Positions 1 to 8,165 of a stretch of DNA of 64,000 nt are shown here, piece by piece. The stretch spans positions 1 through 64,000 of the forward strand of contig JAEULK010000030.1 of NCBI GenBank assembly GCA_016793775.1. The letters run 5' to 3'. This DNA comes from Sphingopyxis sp. (GTDB taxonomy: Bacteria > Pseudomonadota > Alphaproteobacteria > Sphingomonadales > Sphingomonadaceae). Within the stretch, counting starts at the first letter, position 1. Each line of letters opens with the position of its first letter. The notes beneath the pieces are model-generated. The model was not told the DNA's origin, did no database searches, and was given only the letters and a program-made list of their open reading frames with translations. Both the position numbers and the translations under genes were made by a program.

Positions 1-1524
1 GTGCGGGTTGCGGATCGAGAAGCTGCCCGAGAGCGTCTTGTGCGTGTAGATGTTCGCCGGGATCGGCTCGATGCACGCGCTGGTGCCGCCGCAGATGATG
101 CTGATCGACGCGGTCGGCGCGATCGCCATCTTGCAGCTGAAACGCTCCATCACGCCCTGGTCGGCGGCGTCGGGGCACGGGCCGCGCTCGTTGGCGAGCA
201 GCATCGAGGCGGCGTCGACCTGCGCACGGATATGCTTGAAGACGCGCAGGTTCGAGGACTTGGCCATCGCGCCCTCGAAGGGCAGGCCGCGCGCCTGGAG
301 GAAGCTGTGGAAGCCCATGACGCCGAGGCCGACCGAGCGTTCGCGGCTCGCGCTGTACTTGGCGCGCGCCATTTCGGGCGGGGCGCGGTCCATATAGTCC
401 TGAAGGACGTTGTCGAGCATGCGCATGACATCCTCGATGAACATCTTGTCGCCGTTCCACTCGTCCCAGGTTTCGAGGTTGAGCGACGAGAGGCAGCAGA
501 CCGCGGTGCGATCGTTGCCGAGATGGTCGCGGCCGGTCGGCAGCGTGATTTCCGAGCAGAGATTCGAGGTGGTGACCTTGAGCCCCAGATCGCGGTGATG
601 CTTGGGCATCATGCGGTTCACCTGGTCGATGAAGATGATGTAGGGCTCGCCGGTCGCGAGGCGCGTCTCGACGAGCTTCTGGAACAGCCCGCGCGCGTCG
701 ACGGTGCCACGCACGCTGTTGTCCTTGGGTGAGCGCAGGTTGAATTCGGCGCCGTCGCGGACGGCCTCCATGAACTCGTCGGTGATGAGGACGCCGTGGT
801 GCAGGTTCAGCGCCTTGCGGTTGAAGTCGCCCGAGGGTTTGCGGACCTCGAGGAATTCCTCGATCTCGGGGTGCGAGACGTCGAGGTAGCAGGCGGCCGA
901 ACCGCGGCGCAGCGAGCCTTGGCTGATCGCGAGGGTCAGGCTGTCCATGACGCGGACGAAGGGGATGATGCCGCTGGTCTTGCCGTTGAGGCCGACGGGT
1001 TCGCCGATGCCGCGCACCGCGCCCCAATAGGTGCCGATGCCGCCGCCGCGGCTGGCCAGCCAGACATTCTCGTTCCAGGTGCCGACGATGCCCTCGAGGC
1101 TGTCGTCGACCGAGTTCAGGTAGCAGGAGATGGGGAGGCCGCGCCCGGTGCCGCCGTTCGAGAGGACGGGCGTCGCGGGCATGAACCACAGTTTCGAGAT
1201 ATAGTCATAGAGCCGCTGGGCGTGCGCCTGATCGTCGGCATAGGCGTCGGCGACGCGCGCGAAGAGGTCCTGATAGGATTCGCCGGGCAGCAGATAGCGA
1301 TCCTCGAGCGTTTCCTTGCCGAAGTCGGTCAGGAGCGCGTCGCGGCTGCGGTCGGTTTCGATCGCGAATCGACGCGCGTGGACCTTGGCCTCGCTGCTGT
1401 CGTTGAGCTTGGCCGCAGGGGCCGAATCGCCTTGCGATTCGGTGGCTGTCGGAGTCTCGTTCTTCGTCAATTCCATCGTCGCCACGTCGCTCGTCTCCAC
1501 CCGCTCGGTCTCTCGAAAATCCAT
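1..1524 (-). CDS. nrdA: Ribonucleoside-diphosphate reductase alpha subunit, class I (3' end cut by window edge)
   Basis: Large subunit of aerobic ribonucleotide reductase, which makes deoxyribonucleotides from ribonucleoside diphosphates with a radical-generating beta subunit not in this window. The first 508 residues are visible. Active-site landmarks are the redox cysteine in LPISCYLNS (Cys134), the N-x-C-x-E radical-site motif NLCSE (Asn321, Cys323, Glu325) and the second redox cysteine in AVCCLSSLN (343-344); GGGIGTYWG and the substrate-loop region GSLRRGSAACYLDVSHPE also fit. The ATG at 1524 follows a GGGGGCG stretch; an in-frame ATG 16 codons later is the alternative. Regulation by NrdR is indicated by two boxes upstream. 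The C-terminal shuttle cysteines lie beyond the window. Identification is secure; the exact start is less so. Confidence 0.95.
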   Translation of the reverse strand, partial: MDFRETERVETSDVATMELTKNETPTATESQGDSAPAAKLNDSSEAKVHARRFAIETDRSRDALLTDFGKETLEDRYLLPGESYQDLFARVADAYADDQAHAQRLYDYISKLWFMPATPVLSNGGTGRGLPISCYLNSVDDSLEGIVGTWNENVWLASRGGGIGTYWGAVRGIGEPVGLNGKTSGIIPFVRVMDSLTLAISQGSLRRGSAACYLDVSHPEIEEFLEVRKPSGDFNRKALNLHHGVLITDEFMEAVRDGAEFNLRSPKDNSVRGTVDARGLFQKLVETRLATGEPYIIFIDQVNRMMPKHHRDLGLKVTTSNLCSEITLPTGRDHLGNDRTAVCCLSSLNLETWDEWNGDKMFIEDVMRMLDNVLQDYMDRAPPEMARAKYSASRERSVGLGVMGFHSFLQARGLPFEGAMAKSSNLRVFKHIRAQVDAASMLLANERGPCPDAADQGVMERFSCKMAIAPTASISIICGGTSACIEPIPANIYTHKTLSGSFSIRNPH

Positions 1525-1582
1525 CTAATTCGCCCCCGATTCAACGCGCCTGTGGCGCGCTATGTTCCTGTCTTGTTCGACT

Positions 1583-1689
1583 CGGGGCGAAGTCCCCGTC
1601 TTAGCATTTTATCGACGTCCAGGGGCACATTTTTTGGGCGCAGGAGGCTCTTTCCTCCGCCCATATGGGATGGGCGGCGGAAATCCGCC
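1583..1689 (-). promoter_or_regulatory. Hairpin-rich 5' leader of nrdA
   Basis: The region between the NrdR boxes and nrdA holds several perfect stems: GGCGG/CCGCC (1676-1680 with 1685-1689), GCCCAT/ATGGGC (1659-1664 with 1670-1675), GGAGG/CCTCC (1643-1647 with 1654-1658) and CGGGG/CCCCG (1583-1587 with 1594-1598). GGGC at 1636-1639 can pair with GCCC at 1659-1662, which excludes the GCCCAT/ATGGGC hairpin, so two mutually exclusive folds exist. I do not recognise a known riboswitch class; the AdoCbl-riboswitch core is not seen. Function as an RNA leader is inference. Confidence 0.45.
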
Positions 1690-1704
1690 ACTTTCGGCCA
1701 GATA

Positions 1705-1746
1705 CAATTTATTGGGGTGCCCCCTCGGTCGACCCACCATCCATAG
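1705..1746 (-). promoter_or_regulatory. Tandem NrdR boxes upstream of nrdA
   Basis: Read on the minus strand, the core CTATGGATGG (1746-1737) and the core CAATAAATTG (1714-1705) both resemble the NrdR consensus CwATATwTwG-like palindrome with flanking ACA/TGT remnants. Their centres are 32 bp apart, the three-helical-turn spacing usual for paired NrdR boxes. NrdR is the ATP/dATP-sensing zinc-finger repressor of ribonucleotide reductase genes, so this is probably the nrdA promoter region. The match is by eye; the downstream box is the stronger one. Confidence 0.7.
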
Positions 1747-2009
1747 TGCCACGTCGGCGCGGAGACGCAAGACGGTAAATGACAGATTGACGACTCAACT
1801 CGTCGCTATTCCGATTCGTTTCGTCGCTCTTCGGGCCGGCTTCGCGGGGTGAAGTGGCGGCTTTCCGCCGCGTTCGCCGATCGGCGCGGCGCCGCGGCGC
1901 GGCACAAAAATTTTTCCGCCCGGCACAAGATGTGGTGGAGCCGCTTTTCAACCGCCGCCGCGCCCTCTAACCGGTGCTCACGAACAAGCGCCTTCGGGGA
2001 CAAAGACTT

Positions 2010-3716
2010 ATGCTGGTGGGGATCGATCTGGGCACGACGAACAGCGCGGTCGCCGTCTGGCGCGACGGCGCGCCGATGCTGATTCCCAACGCGCTCGGCG
2101 ACCTGATCACCCCCTCGGCGGTCAGCGTCGGCGACGACGGCGCGCTGCTCGTCGGGCTCGCGGCGCGCGAGCGGCAGGCGACGCATCCCGAGGCGACCGC
2201 GACGATCTTCAAGCGGCGGATGGGGACGATCGAGGAGGCGCGGCTCGGCAAGCGGCGCTATCGCCCCGAGGAATTGTCGGCGATGATACTCGGCGCGCTG
2301 AAGGCCGATGCCGAGGCGTTTCTGGGCGAGCCGGTGGCCGGCGCGATCATCACCGTGCCCGCCTATTTCAACGACCGCCAGCGCAAGGCGACGCGCCGCG
2401 CCGGCGAACTCGCGGGGCTGAAGGTCGAGCGGTTGATCAACGAGCCGACCGCGGCGGCGCTGGCCTATGGCATCCACGAACTGGAGGAGGAGCGGCCGTT
2501 CCTGGTGTTCGACCTGGGCGGCGGGACCTTCGACGTGTCGCTGGTCGAGATTTTCGACGGGGTGATCGAGGTGCGCGCCTCGGCGGGCGACAATCGGCTG
2601 GGCGGCGAGGATTTCAACGCCGCGATCGTCGCGCTGGCGCGCGACGCGCTGGGCGATGCGATCCGCCCGAAGGCGGGCGAGGATGCGCAGCTCGACGAAA
2701 TATTGCGCGCCGCCGCCGAGCGCACGCGCCGCGCGCTGAGCGAGGCCGACCGCGCGCCGTTCCAGATCGTGTGGAAGGGCGAGGCGCTGGCCTGCGACAT
2801 CGGCGGCGAGGCGTTCGAGGCGCGTGCACAGCCGCTGATCGACCGGCTGCGCGACCCGGTGCTGCGCGCGCTGCGCGACGGCAATGTGCGGGCGGAAACA
2901 TTGTCGGAGATCGTGATGGTCGGCGGCGCAACGCGCATGCCGCTGGTCCGCCGCGCGGTGACGCGGATGTTCTGGCGTTTCCCCAATGCGCAGATCAACC
3001 CCGACCATGCGATCGCGCTCGGCGCCGCGGTGCAGGCGGGGCTGAAGAGCCGCGACGCGGCGCTGAAGGAGATTCGCCTGACCGACGTCTGCCCTTTCAC
3101 TTTGGGGGTCGACACCGGGCACCGCGACGCGAGCGGCAAGATCACCACCGGGCTGTTCTCGCCGATCATCGAACGCAACACGGTGATCCCGGCAAGCCGC
3201 AGCGAGGTCTATTCGCCGATGGAAGCGCATCAGCAGGTGGTCAGCTTCGGCATCTATCAGGGCGAATCGCGCTTCGTCGCGCAGAATGTCAAACTGGGCG
3301 AGATCGACGTGCCGCTGCCGGCGAACCATGGCGGCCGCATCGGCATCGACGTGCGCTTCACCTATGATGTCAGCGGGCTGCTCGAGGTCGATATCGAGGT
3401 GCCGGGGACGGGAACCCGGCGCCAGCTGGTGATCCGCGACGAGGAGGACCGCGAGAGCGAGGCCGACTTCGCCAAGCGCCGCAAGGCGCTGGAGGCGCTG
3501 AAGATCCATCCGCGCGAGGAAGTGGCGAATGCCGCGACGCTGGCGCGCGCCAATCAGCTATTCGAGAACCGGCTGGGTTATGAGCGGCAGCTGGTCGGCG
3601 AGTGGATCGCGCAGTTCGAGGCGGTGCTGGCGCGGCAGGAAGCGCGCGAGATCGAGGCGGCGCGGACCGCGCTCGACAAGGCGGTCGACGAAATGGACGG
3701 CGAGCAGTTTCTGTGA
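2010..3716 (+). CDS. hscC: Hsp70-family chaperone HscC
   Basis: A 568-aa cytoplasmic Hsp70 homologue, shorter than DnaK (about 640 aa) and close to E. coli HscC in length. The nucleotide-binding domain shows GIDLGTTNS at the N terminus, NEPTAAALAYG near residue 145, DLGGGTFDVS near 165 and the IVMVGGATRMP loop near 300. The substrate-binding domain begins after DVCPFTLGVDT and the lid is short. The ATG at 2010 is preferred because the protein then begins MLVGIDLGTTNS as expected and GGGGAC lies about ten bases upstream. Its stop overlaps the start of a J-like membrane protein, the same hscC/J-protein pairing known from E. coli (DjlB/DjlC). The client is unknown. Confidence 0.88.
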   Translation: MLVGIDLGTTNSAVAVWRDGAPMLIPNALGDLITPSAVSVGDDGALLVGLAARERQATHPEATATIFKRRMGTIEEARLGKRRYRPEELSAMILGALKADAEAFLGEPVAGAIITVPAYFNDRQRKATRRAGELAGLKVERLINEPTAAALAYGIHELEEERPFLVFDLGGGTFDVSLVEIFDGVIEVRASAGDNRLGGEDFNAAIVALARDALGDAIRPKAGEDAQLDEILRAAAERTRRALSEADRAPFQIVWKGEALACDIGGEAFEARAQPLIDRLRDPVLRALRDGNVRAETLSEIVMVGGATRMPLVRRAVTRMFWRFPNAQINPDHAIALGAAVQAGLKSRDAALKEIRLTDVCPFTLGVDTGHRDASGKITTGLFSPIIERNTVIPASRSEVYSPMEAHQQVVSFGIYQGESRFVAQNVKLGEIDVPLPANHGGRIGIDVRFTYDVSGLLEVDIEVPGTGTRRQLVIRDEEDRESEADFAKRRKALEALKIHPREEVANAATLARANQLFENRLGYERQLVGEWIAQFEAVLARQEAREIEAARTALDKAVDEMDGEQFL

Positions 3717-5407
3717 GCCGGCGGCGGCCGCCGTGGAGCAGCCTGGGGATCGACCCGACGAGCGACGAGCGGGCGATCAAGCGCGCCTATGCGAAGAAAC
3801 TCAAGGAAATCGACGTCGAGGCCGAACCCGCGAAGTTCATCGCGCTGCGCGCCAGGCTGGAAGAGGCGCTGTGGCAGGCGCAATGGGTCCGCGACGTCGA
3901 GGACGCGGACGACGAGGCGGAAGAGGCCGCGGACAGCGGTACGGCATGGGAGGATGCGCCGGGCGACGCCGGGATCATCGAGGCGGTGGTCCCCGGCGCC
4001 CCGCGTGAGCCAGCGCCGCTGGCCGCCAAGCCGCAAGCGCACGCCAATCCCTGGGGGGTGCCCGAGGTCGATCCGGTCGAGGCGCGGTTCGCGGCGATCG
4101 AGGCGCTGCTCGAAAAGGGCGGCGCGGGCCGCGACGCCGCGCTCGACCGCGAACTGCGCGCGCTCTGGGCCGAACCGGCGCTGGAGACGGTCGACGCCGC
4201 CGAGGATGCCGAGCGCCGGCTCGCGCATCTGGCGCTCGACCATGGCGTTGCGGCGGCCTTTCTGCTGCGCCTCGCGAGCTGGCATTACGGCTGGGCGCGG
4301 CGCGCACAACTGGTCGCGACCGACTGGCCGGTGCGCGAGGTCGGGCAGCGCGCGGCGGCCGAGAACTGGATCGCGCGCGTCGAAAAGGGCGAGGTGCCGG
4401 GTCAGGCGCAGATGGTGATCGGCGAGTTGCGAGAGCCGCCGAGCGGGCGCTGGTGGACCGATTATTTTCCCAAGCGCCGGATCGCGGCCTTTCTGACCGA
4501 GCTGCGCCGGCGTTTTCCCGAGGGCGAATATCGGTTCGACGAAGATGTCGTCGCGGCGTGGGATGCGATCGACAATCCGGCCTTTTCGTGGAGTTCGCTG
4601 TTCCTGCTGATCCCGCTGGGATGGGGGTTGTTGCTGCTCTTCACCAACAAGAGCCTGCAGGGCGGATGGAGCAACCCGGCGTTCTGGATTTTCATCGCCG
4701 CCGCCGTGGCGTGCCTCGTCGGCTGGCGCTGGGCGCTCGATCGGCTGCGGCCGAAACAGCCGGTGCGCTATGGCGGTCCGCTGGCGCGGGGCCAGCTTGC
4801 GGCGCTTGCGGCACTGCTCGGGCTGTTCGCCGCGGCGACGCAGGTTCCGGTCGGGCTCGCGGCGGGCATCGCGCTGGCGGCGGCCGCGACGGCGCTGATG
4901 CTGCTTGCGGGGACGATGCTCCCCGCCGAGAAGGAGCGCGATCCGCTGCTGCTCGCCCTGTTCAACGCGCGCTACCTGCTGATCGCGGCGGGGCTGTTCA
5001 CCTATGCGGCGCTGCGCGAGGAGACGCCGCGCTGGGCGACGGCGATCGCGCCGGGGCTGATCGCGGCGCTGGCGCTCCACCTGCTGCGCGAACGGCTGGT
5101 CGCGACGTGGGAGGCGATGCCCGCGGGGCTGCTGATCGGCGTGCGCGCGGCGCTGCTCGCGGCGGCCGGGGGGCTGTTCCTGATCGGGGTGACCACCTTG
5201 CCCGCCTATCCCGACTGGGCGGTGCTGGCGGCGATAGTGCTGCTGATGGTGCAGGACGCGGCGGGCAACGCCTGGCGCCAGCCGCTGACGACGCAATTCT
5301 ATATCGCCTATATCGGTCTGATCGCGGTGCTGGCCGTGCTGCCGCTGCCTGCGGCGATGGCGCTGGTGGGGCGGCGGCTGGGGGACCGGTTGTTTGCGAA
5401 GGGGTGA
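3713..5407 (+). CDS. Membrane J-like protein, predicted HscC partner
   Basis: A 564-aa protein with an N-terminal J-like segment (about residues 6-52: WSSLGIDPTSDERAIKRAYA, then KKLKEIDVEAEP and RARLEEALW), a charged linker, and roughly ten hydrophobic helices from about residue 295 to the C terminus. GTG at 3713 overlaps the hscC stop (GTGA), giving tight translational coupling. The layout matches the DjlB/DjlC group, whose J domains serve HscC. The usual HPD tripeptide that activates Hsp70 ATPase is not visible: the loop reads EIDVEAEPAKF. It may therefore recruit HscC to the membrane without full J activity, or use a divergent loop. Membrane topology is inferred from hydrophobicity only. 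Confidence 0.7.
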   Translation: MSRRRPPWSSLGIDPTSDERAIKRAYAKKLKEIDVEAEPAKFIALRARLEEALWQAQWVRDVEDADDEAEEAADSGTAWEDAPGDAGIIEAVVPGAPREPAPLAAKPQAHANPWGVPEVDPVEARFAAIEALLEKGGAGRDAALDRELRALWAEPALETVDAAEDAERRLAHLALDHGVAAAFLLRLASWHYGWARRAQLVATDWPVREVGQRAAAENWIARVEKGEVPGQAQMVIGELREPPSGRWWTDYFPKRRIAAFLTELRRRFPEGEYRFDEDVVAAWDAIDNPAFSWSSLFLLIPLGWGLLLLFTNKSLQGGWSNPAFWIFIAAAVACLVGWRWALDRLRPKQPVRYGGPLARGQLAALAALLGLFAAATQVPVGLAAGIALAAAATALMLLAGTMLPAEKERDPLLLALFNARYLLIAAGLFTYAALREETPRWATAIAPGLIAALALHLLRERLVATWEAMPAGLLIGVRAALLAAAGGLFLIGVTTLPAYPDWAVLAAIVLLMVQDAAGNAWRQPLTTQFYIAYIGLIAVLAVLPLPAAMALVGRRLGDRLFAKG

Positions 5408-5535
5408 GGGGGCGGCGAACTGCCGTTCTCTCCCCTCCCGCTTGCGGTAGGCGAGGCCGGCTTATTTCGACGACGACCACGCCCGCCCGTTAACCCTCAT
5501 CCCCCGACCAAAAACCCGGCCCCCAAATGAAAAAA

Positions 5536-5556
5536 GGCCCCGGCAATGCCGAGGCC
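5536..5556 (-). terminator. Rho-independent terminator after the 20-codon gene
   Basis: On the minus strand GGCCTCGGC, an ATT loop and GCCGGGGCC form a 9-bp stem with one G-U pair, followed directly by CTTTTTTC. It sits about 20 bases past the stop of the small gene at 5578-5640. The opposite strand has a T-rich tract as well, so it may also serve the J-protein gene. Confidence 0.85.
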
Positions 5557-5577
5557 CTTTCTCTATTTCGTTTCGGA

Positions 5578-5640
5578 TTAGGCTTGGCCGCCACCGCTAC
5601 CGGTGCCACCGCCGCCCATCCATCTGTAGAACCAACCCAT
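5578..5640 (-). CDS. 20-aa Trp/Gly-rich small protein (unrecognised)
   Basis: A very short open frame encodes MGWFYRWMGGGGTGSGGGQA. Support comes from its signals: AGGAGA lies six bases before the ATG, a strong terminator follows about 20 bases after the TAA, and the space upstream contains an AT-rich promoter-like stretch (TATGAT-like -10 near 5692). The N-terminal half is aromatic and amphipathic (two Trp, one Phe, one Tyr, one Arg); the second half is a flexible Gly/Ser tail. I recognise no family. It could be a membrane-surface peptide, a toxin-like peptide or a secreted signal; conservation decides. It stands alone between the hscC operon and an EAL-domain gene. Confidence 0.55.
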   Translation of the reverse strand: MGWFYRWMGGGGTGSGGGQA

Positions 5641-5756
5641 TGGATGTCTCCTAGATGCACGTCTGCACTGCCCACGCAGAGCAGTTAACACATCATATAC
5701 CCTAAGAGACGTGGTAAATCGAGTCTTAACTAATAATATTACCGTTTTGGTAACGA

Positions 5757-8048
5757 TTATGCAGAGCGGCTGTGCGACGCGGGGTTGAGGGTGGTCACGA
5801 GTTCGGAAAATAGCTGCGGTTTGCCAAGGTGATAGCCCTGGCCGACGTCGCAGCCGAGTTCCTCGAGCAGGGCCATCGTCGGGGCGTCCTCAATGCCTTC
5901 GGCGACCGCGACGGCGCCCAGGCGGTGCGCGAGGTCGATGGTCGATTTCACCACTTCGAAGTTGCGCTGCGAATCGCGCATCGTCATCACGAATCGCTTG
6001 TCGATCTTGATTTCGTCGGCCTCGATTTCGGTCAGATATTCGAGGTTTGACTGACCCGTGCCATAGTCGTCGATCGACAGGCGGATGCCCGCGCGGCGCA
6101 GCTGGCCGAGGGTCTGGCGCGCCTGGCGGCTGTTTTCGATCTGCGCGGTTTCGGTGATCTCGATCGTCAGCATTTCGGGCGGCAGATGATGCGCGGTCAG
6201 CATGACGCGGATCGTGCCGACCAGGTCGGCATGGTCGAGCAAGGTCGCCGACAGATTGACCGACATATGGATGGCGAGCCCGCGTTCGTGGAGCTGCGCC
6301 GCCGACCGGATCGCCTGGTCCATCACGAACAGGGTGAGGCGATAGATGTCCTGGCTCTTTTCCGCCTGGACGATGAATTCGTCGGGCGGGATCGGCCCGC
6401 GCGTCGGGTGGGTCCAGCGCGCGAGCGCCTCGACCCCGACCAGCGTCTGCGTCGAAATCTGATATTGCGGCTGGAACGCGACCCAGATGTCGCCGCCGGT
6501 CAGCGCATCCTCGAGCTGCGAGTGGAAGGAGAGCTGCCAGCCGGCATCTTCCTTCTGGCGCGGCGAATAGCGGGTCCACAGCGCCCGGGTGCGGATCGCG
6601 CGTTCGGCGGCGACGAGCGCGGCGGCGAGGCGCTGGGCGTTCGATCCTTCGAACTCGTCATTGACCCCGAAGGCGATGGCGACGTCGACGCGCAACTCGC
6701 CGATCGTCAGCGGGGCGTTGAACAGCGCGGCGAGGCCGGCGAGATGCCCCTCGATCTGGCTGTGCTGGTAATAGGGCACGAGCCAGGCGAAGGTGCCGTC
6801 GAGATCGTGATGGAGCTGGGTGCCGTGGCAGGCCAGCGTCAGGCGGCGCGCGACCTGGTCGACGAGTTGCTGGCTGCCCTCGCCGGGCAGGAAGGCGGCG
6901 AGATCCTCGAAATTGACGAGCTTCGCGGCGATGACGGTCGCGCTGCCGAAGGCCGCCTGCGCGCGCAGCGCCTCGAAATTGGGGAGGCCCGAAACCGGAT
7001 TCTCGCGCTGCGCCGAGGCGCGGCGGCGCTTGCGGCTGACATTGGCGCTGACCGCGGCGATCAGGAACAGCGCGGCGCCGATCGAGACGGTGACGAGCAG
7101 GGTCGCGAGCAGCACCTTGACGATCACCAGCACCGCGACCGAGGCGAGCGCGGTCGGGGCGTACCAGCGCTGGAAGCGCGGCAGCAGCGCGGCGCACAGC
7201 ACCGCCGCCATCAGCGCCAGCGGCAGCAGCCAGCCGATATCGACCGGATTGCCGCGCTTCAGCGTCTCACCCGCGATCAGATGGATATAGGCGCCGGGGA
7301 CGAGGTCGTGGCCGGGGAGATAATGGGCGTCCTGAAAGGTCGAGGCGGTGGGCGCGAAGATGACGTCCTTGCCCCTGAGCTGCGCCGCACCGACGCGCCC
7401 CGCGAGCAGATCGGCGGCGCCATAGATCGGGATGCTGTTGGTGTTGTACGAAAAATCGAGGCGGAAAGTCTTGGGTTCGGTCGAGGTCTTGCCGCCGAGC
7501 AGCGAGGCGAAGCTCGGCAGCGGGCGGCCATCGGCGACATAGGTGATCGGAACGCTCCACACCTGCCAGAATTCGAAATCCCAGGCGATGCTGGCGAGCT
7601 GCGCCTTGTCGCCGAAAGCGGGGTTGGGGAAGATCGAGCGGCTGCGGTTGGTACCCGGCATCGACTTGGTCGCAACCGCGAGCACCGCGCGGTTGCCCAT
7701 TTTTTTCACCGCGTCGGTCAGCCGCGAAAAGTCGGGATCGGATTCGCGGCGGTCGAAATAGAAATCGAGGAACATGCGCTTGGCGCCGGCCTTGTCGATG
7801 GCGCTGACGACCTCACCATATTGGGTCATCGAAAAACTGCCGCCGGGGGTCTGGCCGAGGGTGCGGTCGTCGAGCGCGACGATGACGATATCGCCCGAAA
7901 CCGCCCGGTCGCCGAGCCGGCTCGACGCCATCGCGATCAGCCGGTCGGGCAGGTCGCCCGCGCCCGAAAAACCGACGAGAATGCTGAGCAGGAGCGCAAG
8001 GCCGAGTGTGCGCCAGCTGACGATCATCCTGTTTACGACAAGTGGCAC
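5757..8048 (-). CDS. CHASE2-GGDEF(degenerate)-EAL cyclic-di-GMP phosphodiesterase
   Basis: A 763-aa inner-membrane signalling protein. After an N-terminal membrane helix comes a periplasmic CHASE2 sensor (about residues 35-275), then three hydrophobic helices (about 280-345), a degenerate GGDEF domain (about 360-490; the active-site loop reads LDGTF instead of GGDEF) and a C-terminal EAL domain (about 505-755). The EAL domain keeps the catalytic set: EALARW, MSVNLSA, EITETA, IDDYGTG, IKIDK, VAEGIED and GQGYHLGKP. It should hydrolyse c-di-GMP in response to an extracytoplasmic signal, while the GGDEF domain is probably only regulatory. GTG at 8048 has GGAG ten bases upstream and is preferred over an ATG seven codons later. 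Confidence 0.9.
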   Translation of the reverse strand: MPLVVNRMIVSWRTLGLALLLSILVGFSGAGDLPDRLIAMASSRLGDRAVSGDIVIVALDDRTLGQTPGGSFSMTQYGEVVSAIDKAGAKRMFLDFYFDRRESDPDFSRLTDAVKKMGNRAVLAVATKSMPGTNRSRSIFPNPAFGDKAQLASIAWDFEFWQVWSVPITYVADGRPLPSFASLLGGKTSTEPKTFRLDFSYNTNSIPIYGAADLLAGRVGAAQLRGKDVIFAPTASTFQDAHYLPGHDLVPGAYIHLIAGETLKRGNPVDIGWLLPLALMAAVLCAALLPRFQRWYAPTALASVAVLVIVKVLLATLLVTVSIGAALFLIAAVSANVSRKRRRASAQRENPVSGLPNFEALRAQAAFGSATVIAAKLVNFEDLAAFLPGEGSQQLVDQVARRLTLACHGTQLHHDLDGTFAWLVPYYQHSQIEGHLAGLAALFNAPLTIGELRVDVAIAFGVNDEFEGSNAQRLAAALVAAERAIRTRALWTRYSPRQKEDAGWQLSFHSQLEDALTGGDIWVAFQPQYQISTQTLVGVEALARWTHPTRGPIPPDEFIVQAEKSQDIYRLTLFVMDQAIRSAAQLHERGLAIHMSVNLSATLLDHADLVGTIRVMLTAHHLPPEMLTIEITETAQIENSRQARQTLGQLRRAGIRLSIDDYGTGQSNLEYLTEIEADEIKIDKRFVMTMRDSQRNFEVVKSTIDLAHRLGAVAVAEGIEDAPTMALLEELGCDVGQGYHLGKPQLFSELVTTLNPASHSRSA

Positions 8049-8165
8049 GCGCGCACGTCTCCAGCGGTTACCGGACGTGCCTAGTGGGCGATGGTTATCA
8101 TCGCGTTAATGGTTAACGGAATCCGGCGGTTACGCGCGGCGGAAAGGCGTCGGCCGATGCGCCGC

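Noticed and set aside
1525-1760. Cobalamin or other known riboswitch upstream of nrdA
   Set aside because: The conserved AdoCbl-riboswitch core is not seen, and the encoded enzyme looks like class I and not the B12-dependent class II.
1806-5296. Long minus-strand frames opposite hscC and the J-like gene
   Set aside because: Composition is Arg/Ala/Gln-rich and typical of GC-rich antisense; the plus strand has clear Hsp70 signatures.
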